From Amborella trichopoda (Eukaryota > Streptophyta > Magnoliopsida > Amborellales > Amborellaceae), in NCBI RefSeq assembly GCF_000471905.2, contig NW_006498608.1, positions 6,466,920 through 6,530,919 on the forward strand: 64,000 bases of DNA, in the 5' to 3' direction. The notes under the pieces are model-generated. The model did no database searches, was not told the DNA's origin, and saw nothing but the letters and a program-made list of their open reading frames with translations. Below, in pieces: positions 14,101-24,500 of this stretch; position 1 is the stretch's first letter; each line of letters begins with the position of its first letter. The position numbers and the translations under genes are program-made.

Positions 14101-14282
14101 AAGTTATGATTTTGACTAATGAGTGATGAGACCAAGTGTATGATTAGATGGAAGACATCATACTGTGTGAAGGAGTTCAAAAGGGCCTTGAATCACCAGC
14201 ATATTGCAGTGGTCGCTACGCACCCACAGTTGAGCATGCCATGCGCCATTTTCATTGCTGCCTCCACCAAAACCTTATATGA
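8190..14282 (+). CDS. CMO: Choline monooxygenase-type Rieske oxygenase (10 exons)
   Basis: Exons 8190-8490, 9804-9849, 10083-10218, 11431-11505, 11602-11814, 12133-12228, 12519-12640, 12740-12833, 13590-13640, 14148-14282; 422 aa, normal family length. Residues 1 to about 60 are Ser/Leu-rich with few acids, like a chloroplast transit peptide. The Rieske [2Fe-2S] motif C-X-H-X16-C-X2-H is at C139, H141, C158 and H161. The mononuclear iron site DNYLDGGYHVPYAH is at 261-274 (H269, H274). The last exon gives EDIILCEGVQKGLESPAYCS, typical of the CMO C-terminus. The family oxidises choline to betaine aldehyde with ferredoxin in the stroma, the first step to glycine betaine; many orthologues outside betaine accumulators have unproven activity. 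Oddities: the residue after the last Rieske His is Ala instead of the usual Gly, and intron 8 has a GC donor. The start is the first ATG, 50 bp after a MITE. Confidence 0.92.
12834..13589 (+). other. GC-AG intron of CMO (intron 8)
   Basis: The upstream exon ends ..TCATTAAAG and the intron starts GCAAGACT; the intron ends TTTTTCCTATGCCCAG. The reading frame (LDCSLK then DDKAFIERSLEESERVQ) only works with this GC donor, and the exon-side AG|GCAAG matches the known consensus for GC-AG introns. The intron also holds a short TA microsatellite near 13190-13215. Confidence 0.85.
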
Positions 14283-14459
14283 ATATATTTTCCCATGAGA
14301 CTTTTTTTCTTTTTTTTTTTGGAGCCAAGTCAAGATACATATTTACATGGATTTTCCTTTTTTCTTTCTTTTTTTGTGCCGAAGACAAGGTACATATTTT
14401 TTTGCATTGATATGTAAAACTATATGCATGATTGCTGTCAACAAACTTGTTAGAAGTAA

Positions 14460-14795
14460 AGTACACCTCATAAATCCACCTTAAAAGGTTCTTTCAAAGT
14501 CGAAAAATCCTACATTGATCAATCTCTAACTTGAGATGTATGGATATGGAAAAAAAACGATTTCAAATTTTAAAATAGTGCATTTGATAACATATTATCT
14601 AGGCCATTCATTTTCAAAAAATTTAAGTGTCTATAGATCTACTCAATTTGTATCATTTTTGGAGTTTTAAATTTCATAATTTGATTTGAAAATGGACTTT
14701 TAGGTCATCATAAGGGTTTCTGGCAGTAGAATGGAATCTTTTAGTAAGCTTTAGAGGTCCTTTACGATTGACACTCTATACAAGCCACCCCCTTT
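14460..14795. mobile_element. MITE-like element, family A (copy 3)
   Basis: Family-A core in the same orientation as copy 2: a TTGATCAATCTCTAACTTGA block, GATTTCAAATTTTAAAATAG, then a stretch on TTTTTGGAGTTTTAAATTTC. The termini are worn, so the boundaries are approximate. Confidence 0.45.
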
Positions 14796-14939
14796 TCTTA
14801 TTTCTAGAACTTAATTAATCTTAGTAGAAGAAAAAAAAAAAAAACATAAATGCATGTTTGTTTGATACTTCAAGGTGAAAAGAGTATGATTCATATGGTC
14901 CTGATGACAACATGACCTTGTGGGTTACATTGGTCTATC

Positions 14940-15660
14940 AAAAGGTGTGGTTTCTATAATGTTGCAACTTTAAACAATCAAATTAAGGAGTACCTCCAAA
15001 TTTTATTATAAAGGGACCTAAAACAATCAAATCAAAGTGTACCTCTAAATTTTATTATAAACATAATTTTGTTGTAAAATAGGTGATAAAATGATAGTAG
15101 ATTTAGGTGGGCTGATTATGTGGGACCGGTCAAGAACAACATTTGTTCGGAGGTGTTAGTTCAAGTAGGATTTAAAAAGGCAAGGGGTAGGTTCAAAAGG
15201 ATGTAGTTGGAAGTAGTTCGAAAGATATAAAAACTTATGACCTCATTGTGGGTATGACTTTTAATGTAGTATAATGATAGATCAGGATTCGTGTACTTGA
15301 CTTTAATTAATTGGGAAAAAATTATATGATGGTGATTTTGGTGAAAAAAATTCTTCAGATTGTTTGAGAATTTATTTTCTATCTCTAATTACAAAATCTT
15401 AAACTCCAAAAATGGTTCTATTCAAGTCAATCTATAAATAATTGAAAATCTTGAAAATGGACGGTCTATATAATGTATTTCAAGATGTACTATTTTTAAT
15501 ACTTTAATTTTTTTTCTTTTCATATTCATGCGTTTCGATATTGAGATGATTCGTTAAAGGGTTTCTAACATCAAAACAACTTTTTATGATGGATTTTTTA
15601 GGTGCATTTTAATTCTGTATTTAAAAATTGCGACCTTGTATAAACAAATTTCCTATATCA
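14940..15660. mobile_element. MITE-like element, family A (copy 4), split by a LINE fragment
   Basis: The left end carries two copies of an AAACAATCAAATTAAGG-like terminal segment (14970 and 15015) and the right end the family core followed by GGTGCATTTTAATTCTGT. Between them, at about 15075-15315, is unrelated sequence that resembles the 3' end of an RTE-type retrotransposon. Confidence 0.5.
15075..15315 (+). mobile_element. RTE-type LINE 3' fragment
   Basis: Starts with a stretch translating to a degraded RWxGHV-type motif (here RWADYVG), followed at the same spacing by the tract seen in the other RTE copies of this window: TTGGAAGTAGTTCGAAAG, then GATCAGGATTCGTGTA and TTAATTAATTGGG. The 33601-34760 copy shows the same order on the - strand. 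Confidence 0.5.
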
Positions 15661-15889
15661 AATGCAATGTATGGTGATGATGAAGAAACAACAATGCGTG
15701 TAAATAAATTGATGGAAGTTTCATGGGGTCCACTTTGTCGCTGGATGATGTTATCATGAGAACATGGATCATATTATACAGGCCCTCTAGAAGTGTTTCC
15801 TACTTTAAAAAATTTATGTAAAGTTACACTATAAAAGTAATAGTAAGCTGTCAATAATATACTAGGAACCATTGTTTCAAAGTTAGAAA

Positions 15890-16250
15890 ACCTTCTGATT
15901 GATCATCGGTATAAGGGAAAATTAAATAAATTGAAATCTTAAAAATAGTTCATCAAGTTATTTGAATTATCTATTTTCAAGATTTTTTAGTGTTTATTGA
16001 TATGTTTAATTTAAATTGCTTTTAAAATTTTAGATTTTGTAATAATAGTGGAAGATGGATTTTCATGCTAGTGGAAGGTTCCCATTGAAACTATATCTTT
16101 CAATAAAATTTAGCTGAGCGCCTTACTTCTATAAGGTGGTCACCTTATGTATCTCTCTCTGTTTTTAATCCTCATTGGATAGTGTTATAAATAAAAGTTC
16201 TTAGCATTTGTCAAAAAAAAAAAAATGGTCACCTTATATAAGCCTCTTCC
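15890..16250. mobile_element. MITE-like element, family A (copy 5)
   Basis: Family-A core (ATTTTCAAGATTTTTTAGTG, then a TTTTAAAATTTTAGATTTTG stretch). The terminal repeat is degraded and ends near a GGTGGTCACCTTAT segment that also occurs at 16226. Confidence 0.4.
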
Positions 16251-16289
16251 TTATATTAATCTACTAAAATACTTAAGAACATTGTTTCA

Positions 16290-16530
16290 ATGAGTCCATG
16301 TAGAAATGAGTCACCTCTTAAGAATCTATTTTTGAGATTGATTTTTGGACTCAATTTTTAATGAACGACAATATCTAATATGGAGATTATGCATATAAAG
16401 ATAAATTGATTTTAAAACTTAAAAATAGTAATTTTATAAACAAAAAAAATTAGACTGTTAGATTCAATTGTTTTTAGATGGACCACCCATTTGTGTCCAT
16501 CTTTAAGATGGATGCTCTATACCTCCGACG
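16290..16530. mobile_element. MITE-like remnant, related to family A (copy 6)
   Basis: Contains GAATCTATTTTTGAGATTGA with a matching arm TCCATCTTTAAGATGGATG at the other end and the family's central TAAAACTTAAAAATAG tract. Boundaries are approximate. Confidence 0.35.
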
Positions 16531-16534
16531 CAAA

Positions 16535-17160
16535 TGTTGAAATGCTTTCCCCAATGCAATGCATGGAACAATTTTTTAACATTTAATGCCAAATTTTGAA
16601 AGCCAAAAGATATTATACTCTTGCATGAGTATATTGTTTATTTGCTAACCCAGTTAAAACCCAGTCTAGAATTAATTTTAGGACCTCAAATTTGAGGATG
16701 TAACATCTTCAACCCATATATTAACCTCAATAAAAAAACATTTCCAAATTGTACCATCTATGTACTTAAAAAAAATAATGTCATGCTATTAAATAGAGGC
16801 CATCTAATTTTTAGATGGTGAATAAGTGTTAGAAAACTCAAATTTCAAAAACAAATTTTCTGAGAATAACCCTTCCGTCTTTCTGAAGATTTAGATTGAA
16901 AAAAATCCTCTTGTGACTGGGGTAGAAGAGTATACGTGCCCATTTTGAATTAAGTTACCATAGAGAAAAGAGGAAGTGATTAAAAAACAGGTGACTTAGG
17001 CTCGGAATTGCCGAATCACTCAAAATCGGACCCTCTGATGGTCTTGACTCACTAGAATTGAGATCCTTGATTTCAATCTAAACTGACCTGTTTTTTTTTT
17101 TTGTTGAACTTTGCTTTCTTAGCCCTAGTAGAGTGGCCATGACTAGCTTTTTTATTTTTG
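16535..17160. other. Gene-free spacer
   Basis: AT-rich; nothing bounded or coding can be supported. Confidence 0.5.
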
Positions 17161-17164
17161 GAAA

Positions 17165-17605
17165 ATGGTTTGATAGGGCTACAGCCCTGTCAAAATAAGT
17201 AAATCTTCCTTTTATAACTTATAAAAAATTGCAAGTCATGTATTGGAAAATGATCATCTCAAATTGAAAATTATGGTTGTGAAAAAAAAAAAAAGATTTC
17301 AAGCTCTAAAAATAGTGTATATTGTAACAAATTATCTAGACTAAACTATGGTTGTGAAAAAAAAAAAAGATTTCAAGCTCTAAAAATAGTGTATATCGTA
17401 ACAAATTATCTAGACTATCCATTTTGTTTTAAAAATAGGTGTTTATCATTTTTTGAGTTTCAAATTTTATTGTTGGTGTTGGAAATTAATTTTAAAGCAA
17501 TTATAAAGATTTTTATTGCCGAAAATACTTTCTAGAAGAGGATTTAAGGTGAGGCTTGACTTGGTTTTTGGATAGCCTAAGCCTTATGGAAACCTCATCC
17601 TTTAT
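17165..17605. mobile_element. MITE-like element, family A variant (copy 7) with internal duplication
   Basis: The ends carry GATAGGGCTACAGCCCTGTC and, inverted, a TTGGATAGCCTAAGCC segment. Inside, an approximately 68-bp piece (17264-17335) starting TTATGGTTGTGAAAAAAA is directly duplicated at 17346-17413. The same variant type occurs at 52490-52805 and 61930-62335. Confidence 0.5.
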
Positions 17606-18099
17606 TTTATTTTATTTTTTGTCAAAAGACCTTCTTGCAAGAACATTTCCTCTATTCGCCTCTCTAGGAGTATTGGAGTGTTCTTTCAACCCTAGAGGTT
17701 GACAATATAACTTCTTCAACCTAGATGCTGACCTAAAAAAATAAAATAAAAGGAGAAGTATCTTATGAGGTCGGGAGTGCAATCCTATATTCGTGCCCCT
17801 TGCATAAAACATCTACCTTAAAAATGGATTTAAACCGGTGGTTCCTCAAAAACAAAACAAAAGGAAAAGAAAATCCAATGTTCTAATCTTTTTTAAAAAA
17901 TTATCAATTTTAGTTTGAAAATTTATTTATTTCGACGTATTAATGATCTTGATGTAAGACTCTTAGAAAATAAAGTCCAAAACCCATCTAAAAAATAAAA
18001 AATAGATTATAAAGAGGGGAGGAGTATCTGTAATGCAATGTGTAACGTGGCTCTCTCTCTCTCTTCTCCCTCTAAGTTTTATTTTATTTTGATATTTAA

Positions 18100-18505
18100 A
18101 AATAAGGGTGCAGTTAGAATGCGGATGCATCCGTAGCTGTAGAGGTGGGGTGCACCTTCAAATTTTATCATGGTATACAACTTTGATGTAAAATGTTCTT
18201 AGGATTATCTCAAAATCTATTTTTATATCTAATTATAAAATTTTAAATTTTAGAAATGGTTAAAATCAAGTAGATCTATAAACATATAAAAATCTTGAAA
18301 ATGGACGGTGTAGATAATATGTTATAAAATGCACTATTTCTGAGACTTAAAATCATTTTATTTTTCATGGTCATACATCTCGATGTTGAGATGATCAATC
18401 AAAGGTTTTTTCAACATTAAAACTACCATTTCTGATAAATTTTTGAGGTGCATCCATAATTCTACATTATAACATTGCATCCTTATATAAACCTTTTCCT
18501 AAAAA
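18100..18505. mobile_element. MITE-like element, family A (copy 8)
   Basis: Left end GCAGTTAGAATGCGGATGCA with GGTGCACCTTCAAATTTTAT; right end GGTGCATCCATAATTCTA followed by CATCCTTATATAAACCTT. Family core ATGGACGGTGTAGATAATAT and CATCTCGATGTTGAGATGAT lies between. Confidence 0.55.
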
Positions 18506-18559
18506 TAATCTCATATTTATATTTTACACTCGAGGTCCTATTTTTTGATAATATAATGT

Positions 18560-18815
18560 ATTGTAAATTAGAAAAAGTTTATATCAACCTTAAAATGTAG
18601 AATTAAAGATGCACATCAAAAATCCATCGAAAAATGTTGTTTAAATGTTGGAAAGACCTCTAAGTGATCATCTCAACATCGAGATGTATGTATATGAAAA
18701 AATAAAAATTTTGAGTCCCATAAATAATACATCTTGCAATACATTATCTAGAAATTTGGAAGTGCACTATTGTAGAAAGTTGCAACCTTATAGAAACCAC
18801 ACCCTTGTAAATTTA
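18560..18815. mobile_element. MITE-like element, family A (copy 9)
   Basis: Inverted relative to copy 8: begins GTTTATATCAACCTTAAAAT, then GATGCACATCAAAAATCCAT and CATCTCAACATCGAGATGTA. The right terminus retains GCAACCTTATAGAAACCA. Confidence 0.5.
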
Positions 18816-19543
18816 TAGAGTAACGATCCGATGAGACCCTCCTAAACTCATATGTATAAGACTCAGATCACTATTAAATTTAACACAGATCTCCCAAACA
18901 TAATTTTTTTTAGATGTTTGTACTAAATTTAATGATGATCCTTTAATATCCTGCACACGTAAATATGAAAGGGTCTCGTAGGATCATTACTCAAATTTAT
19001 ATCATTATCTTTAGATTTGGTATCAGCTCGTGCGTACCTATACTCACCTTTATGCAGTTATAAAATAATGTTAAAAAATTAAGTTGAGACAAATAAAAAC
19101 ACCAAACTATCCCCAAATAGTATAAAGGCATTTTGATAATTCTATTTCTTTTAAATTATTTTTAATAGTTTTAATAAATGAAAAATAATAAAAAGTATGG
19201 ACATGCCAAATTTGAACATAAAAATAATAATTAAAATACACTATTATGTTCTATAAAAAGGATTTCATGGTAAAATATGAAACATAAGATGCTGTTTTTA
19301 AAACTTAAAAATAAAACAAGATTATATGTAAATTTCACCGCATATAACACAATGTACAATTTCGTACACAATTTCTCAACACATTGTGTATTGTAGCGGT
19401 CTCTCTCTCTCTAGCTTACTAAACAATGTGTATTCATAGCACACATTCTCTCAAGCTTACTAAGAACCTCCAATGTGGTACTCTCTCTAAAACTCAACGC
19501 AATGTGCATTGGGGCTCTCTCTCAAAGTCACTAACGCAACGTG

Positions 19544-19599
<56 letters not shown>

Positions 19600-20388
19600 C
19601 TCTCTCTGTAATGTGTCTACATTTGAGCATTTAGTTCTCACTTCAAAATCCAAACCACAAAAGCCTTATTAAACCCCTGCCACCATCACATGTGTCAACC
19701 CAATAACTATATAATTCTCGACGAAAAGTTGACAAATCAAAATTTAAGGGGAAAAGAAATAAAAAAAATCTGAAATCCATTTACATTTATGAGAAAATAT
19801 CTATACATCTTGAGTTAGAGTAAGCAGAAATTAGTGGATGGCGTGTTGAACTTCAATCACGGGATGATGTTAAGCAAGAAAAAGAAAACAGTTTCTATAA
19901 TAAACATAAAATGCACTCACTTCAAACATAAAAGGCAGTCACACAAGAACCACCACCAGAAGACCACAGAAGCCCAATCCTTCTCTACTCGACACAATCT
20001 CATGTGAAAAGGACTTCAGTGTAAGCCACCATCCGGCCTTCAGTTCTCTCCATGTGCTGAACAACAGAGTCAAAATCGTGAGATGCAGTATTTAAAAACC
20101 AGCCGATGCAGATTGGGAATCAGCCCTCTCTAAAACCCCCTTTCATAATTTTTTTTTTTTTCCTTTATTTTAAAAGCTTATCCTATCGCTTTCTTAAATC
20201 CCCACCAAATCCACCCCAACTAATCCCTATTTTAATTTTTTATTTTTAATATTTTTCTGGATTGACAATCTGAAACAGATTTGCGGGGTGGACGATCCAC
20301 CACAGTGTTTCGGAATTAGAATAAGATGCATAAAAAGTAAATAATATAAGGGAATTATAATATTATATCAAAGTAAGTATAGATTAAA
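18816..20388. repeat. Spacer with CT-rich low-complexity tract
   Basis: No gene is seen. Between about 19370 and 19610 a loose repeat alternates AATGTGTATT/AATGTGCATT-like words with CT runs, and 19538-19595 is a (TC)n microsatellite. Confidence 0.6.
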
Positions 20389-21110
20389 GGGAAAATGACC
20401 TCTACCCCCTCGCAATTTCCATCTCTATTAACCCTTTGCGTTCACCAAAATCCCTTGTAGCCCCTCATGTATAAAATTTTGAGACCTTTAGCCCCCCAAT
20501 TATGTTTTTCTTTGTCCATTTTACAAATTTGATCTTTTTTTTTTATACAAAATGCTAAACCCACACATTAGTTATCTATATTTTTTTTTGTGACTTGATA
20601 TACAAATTGCATTGATCATAATAACAATAATGATAATTATTATTATAATAATGATAATAACAACAACAATATATTAATTGTTAAATAATTCATCTCCTAT
20701 AGGTATTTTGATAAATTAATTTAATAAATGAATAGATAATAATAATAATTTATTAACAATAATAATTACGATCTTGATTAATCATTTTTCAAGTTCAAAA
20801 GATATTGATGCAATTGTAAAATAGGTCATAATATTAAAAAAAATAAAAGTCTAAATTTGTAGAGTGGGGTCCACGGAGGTAAGATTGGTTTTGGGCAAAG
20901 AGAAGAGAAAGTGAATGGAGTTGACTGATGGATGGTTGTGGCATTTTGTAAGAAAAAAAGATCTAAGTTGTAAAAAGAACAAAGAATAACATAATTGCGG
21001 GGACAAATAGTCTCAAAGTTTTAAACTTGAGGGGGTACATGGGATTTTGATGAACTCAAGGGGCTAATAGGGATAGAAATTTGGGGGAAGGAGGTAGATA
21101 TCATTGTCCC
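20389..21110. mobile_element. Non-autonomous Mutator-like element with long TIRs
   Basis: The left end begins GGGAAAATGACCTCTACCCC and the right end, reverse-complemented, begins GGGACAATGATATCTACCTC. The inverted similarity continues for about 130 bp (shared words ATTAACCC/ATTAGCCCC, CACCAAAATCCC, TTTGAGAC, AATTATGTT). It is flanked by a 9-bp direct repeat with one mismatch, TAGATTAAA (20380-20388) and TAGATAAAA (21111-21119). Long TIRs starting with G plus a 9-bp target duplication are typical of Mutator-like elements. The interior is AT-rich with no transposase. It lies about 200 bp past the ATPase stop codon, so it could overlap that gene's 3' UTR. Confidence 0.8.
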
Positions 21111-21306
21111 TAGATAAAAATTGTTCTTATAATCAAGAAAAACTTATCAAAATACACCTAAAATATCAACTATTGTAACATATGATCAATGTACTTTTAT
21201 GAGATTTTTGAAATTGAACAAAAAAATTCAATTGTTAGATAAGTTCATCTCATAGTTATTTTTTATAAATTTCTCTATCATCCTTAAATTAGAGAACTGT
21301 GAAAGG

Positions 21307-21483
21307 TTAGGCATCACAAGAATGAATACCAGATGATGGTGAAAGCGCATCTAGCGGAGTGTGTTGCTTCTTGCGAATATACTCCCCAATTGGTCTTGCA
21401 GGAACTGGAATCACCTTTATAATGAAAGCCAGGGGCCAACTAAGGAAGAAATGATACCGACTTAGTTGTATACGAGGGGAGAG

Positions 21484-21520
<37 letters not shown>

Positions 21521-24500
21521 CNNNNNNNNNNNNNNNNNNNNNNNNNNNNNNNNNNNNNNNNNNNNNNNNNNNNNNNNNNNNNNNNNNNNNNNNNNNNNNN
21601 NNNNNNNNNNNNNNNNNNNNNNNNNNNNNNNNNNNNNNNNNNNNNNNNNNNNNNNNNNNNNNNNNNNNNNNNNNNNNNNNNNNNNNNNNNNNNNNNNNNN
21701 NNNNNNNNNNNNNNNNNNNNNNNNNNNNNNNNNNNNNNNNNNNNNNNNNNNNNNNNNNNNNNNNNNNNNNNNNNNNNNNNNNNNNNNNNNNNNNNNNNNN
21801 NNNNNNNNNNNNNNNNNNNNNNNNNNNNNNNNNNNNNNNNNNNNNNNNNNNNNNNNNNNNNNNNNNNNNNNNNNNNNNNNNNNNNNNNNNNNNNNNNNNN
21901 NNNNNNNNNNNNNNNNNNNNNNNNNNNNNNNNNNNNNNNNNNNNNNNNNNNNNNNNNNNNNNNNNNNNNNNNNNNNNNNNNNNNNNNNNNNNNNNNNNNN
22001 NNNNNNNNNNNNNNNNNNNNNNNNNNNNNNNNNNNNNNNNNNNNNNNNNNNNNNNNNNNNNNNNNNNNNNNNNNNNNNNNNNNNNNNAGAGAGAGAGAGA
22101 GGAACTATTCAAGAACCATCCATTGTTAACTTTTGCAGACATACATGCGAGAACGCTCATTGGAAGTCATGGCAGGTAAAATGAACTTCATGTTATTTTT
22201 CTCAAAAAGCAATGGCAGCTTCACTCTCTTAACAAACCTAAGAAAATAAGAAGAAAAAAACTCGGGCTGAAATTTTCTTTTTTGCGGCCCCCAAAAGAGC
22301 ATTAGAAGATTCGGGACTTCAATGAGTTTTTTCATCATATCCAAAAACTTTAAGATTCAACCATTTTCCATACGGATAAGAATTTTTTTGAGAGTGAAGA
22401 AGAATTCCCATGCACATTTGCGGAAACCATGTCTCACTAATTAATATTCACAGAAAGCATATGGTAAATTGATCAAGCCATGACAAATCAAGTAATCATT
22501 AAGAAATCACTAAATTCCAACAAGAATTGAAGAAGAAATTCAATATAAAGGGCCAACCATCAATTAGAAACACAACATACCTAAGGAGGCCGATCGCAAG
22601 ACAGATGAGCCAATAATACCAAGAAAGTCTGACAGTAGAAGTGAACTTTCCAAGGACCTCAATGATCAAAATCTGGAGCAGAATATTTGAGCGTGATTGC
22701 TCGTGTTGAACCACAAACAGAACAAATAGAAAGTAGACCATATGCCATGGAAGAACATTATACATACTTCACAGGAACTATCCACCATTCATTCATGTGA
22801 AGGACAGTGGCGAATAACAGTAACTGGGTGAATGTCACCATGGCCCTCGCCACTGGTAATCTCCACTGCATGTCATTGGAAATGGATGCTGGACATCCCT
22901 TTGGAGTCGGACATATAATGGATATAGATTTCTAGCGCAAAAACCCAAAAACATTATGGAAAAACTAAAACAAAGAGAAGTGATCTTACCTGAAGAACCA
23001 CTGTGAAACTCACAATCCCCATAAATAATTTATTTTTTAACACCCCCTCAAAGATGTTCAGCTCATCCGGCTTCCTAGCATTAAATTCATTGAACACCTG
23101 CAAATCAGAAGGTTAAACGCATTATCCCCTAGGAAAATTAACAAAAAAGGAAAAGAAAAATTAAAACTTAATACGCATAAAATGGGGGGTTAACCTGAAA
23201 CAAAGTAACAAACTGAACCATCATACAATGATCATCATTTATGCAGGCGTCCAATTACTAAACTATGTACAAAGGAAAACCAAATATAAAGCAAATATTG
23301 CAAAAGAAAGGACACCGGTAATAGGATAATCACGACTTGCACAAGAAACTACATGGAGAAAAAACTCTTTCTACAAAACCTTTACAAATAGAAAATAATT
23401 CTCTCATTACCAGCAAGACCCTATAACTTACTTGGCAAAAGACAAATGCGTTGAAAATAACGGTGTTTTTCACTTTATCAGCTTCTGCCCTGGGTCTGCT
23501 CTTCAGCCGTAAGATACTTGTACCATCAAAGTGGAGGATTAGCAGAACAGCCACTTGATACAAAGCCTAAACACCATAAACAAAAAATAAAAAGTCCAAA
23601 TTGTTGTGCTGAAATATTACACAACGAAACTCAGCCCAAATAGAAGTTGAGAAAAATAAGAAAACACGGAAATTGAAACTGCACCTGGCCAGTTAAGTTT
23701 CTCCACATGACATTTGTAATTAGAGGTTCCCTGAGAAGACAGGATAAGAATGACAACTATTCATGTTAAGACAAAAACATCTCACACAAAAAAATGGTCA
23801 AGAGTAGGAACTACAAAAAACTTCTCACCACCATTTAAAGTAGCTGAGATCCTGGAAGCAGTAAGACGGTGTATAATTGAATATTGAATATTGACTATTG
23901 AGTCATGTTGGGCTCTCACCATTTAAAAAAGAATCAAGGAAATGGGCAAACAGTTACTTCATATCACTCCCTTAAAATGTACATGATAATGGCTAGAGAG
24001 AGGGTGATTAATATGGTCCACTGAGAGTGCTAGCTCTCTAACTAGAATGTCATAGTAGTATAGAGGAGTTGACCATTGATTGGGACCTTCATTCCACTTG
24101 CTTAACCCTTGTTGCTTCAGAGAAGGTAATGTCTCTCTTAATAGTACATAAAGTTATTTAAAACGGATCTACCAAAAATAACCTTCTACATCCACTACTC
24201 CGAAATTAAAGCTTCTCTCACCTTCGACCAACTGGAGCTCTAACCATAAGGTGATCTGTTGGTGGTTCAGTGGCCAATGCAAGGGCTCCAAGAGTATCCA
24301 TGATAAGATTAACCCAAAGAAGCTATGATAGAAACCAAAATAAAAAATCAAGCAACAGATAAATACATTAATAAATGATATAACAAAACTAAGCAAAATA
24401 AAACAGTTGAGTTAGCCAAAATACTAACCTGCACCACATTAAGAGGGACATTTCCTGATGAAACAGCAGCAACAAAGTTTATAACAAGGGCTGCAACATT

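Noticed and set aside
21466-22179. Long open frames on both strands through the N run
   Set aside because: They consist of unknown bases with GA-repeat ends; no real coding content.
22499-22765. 88-codon frame on the - strand with an upstream ATG
   Set aside because: Only 22672-22581 is an ACA exon; the rest is intron read-through without conserved residues.
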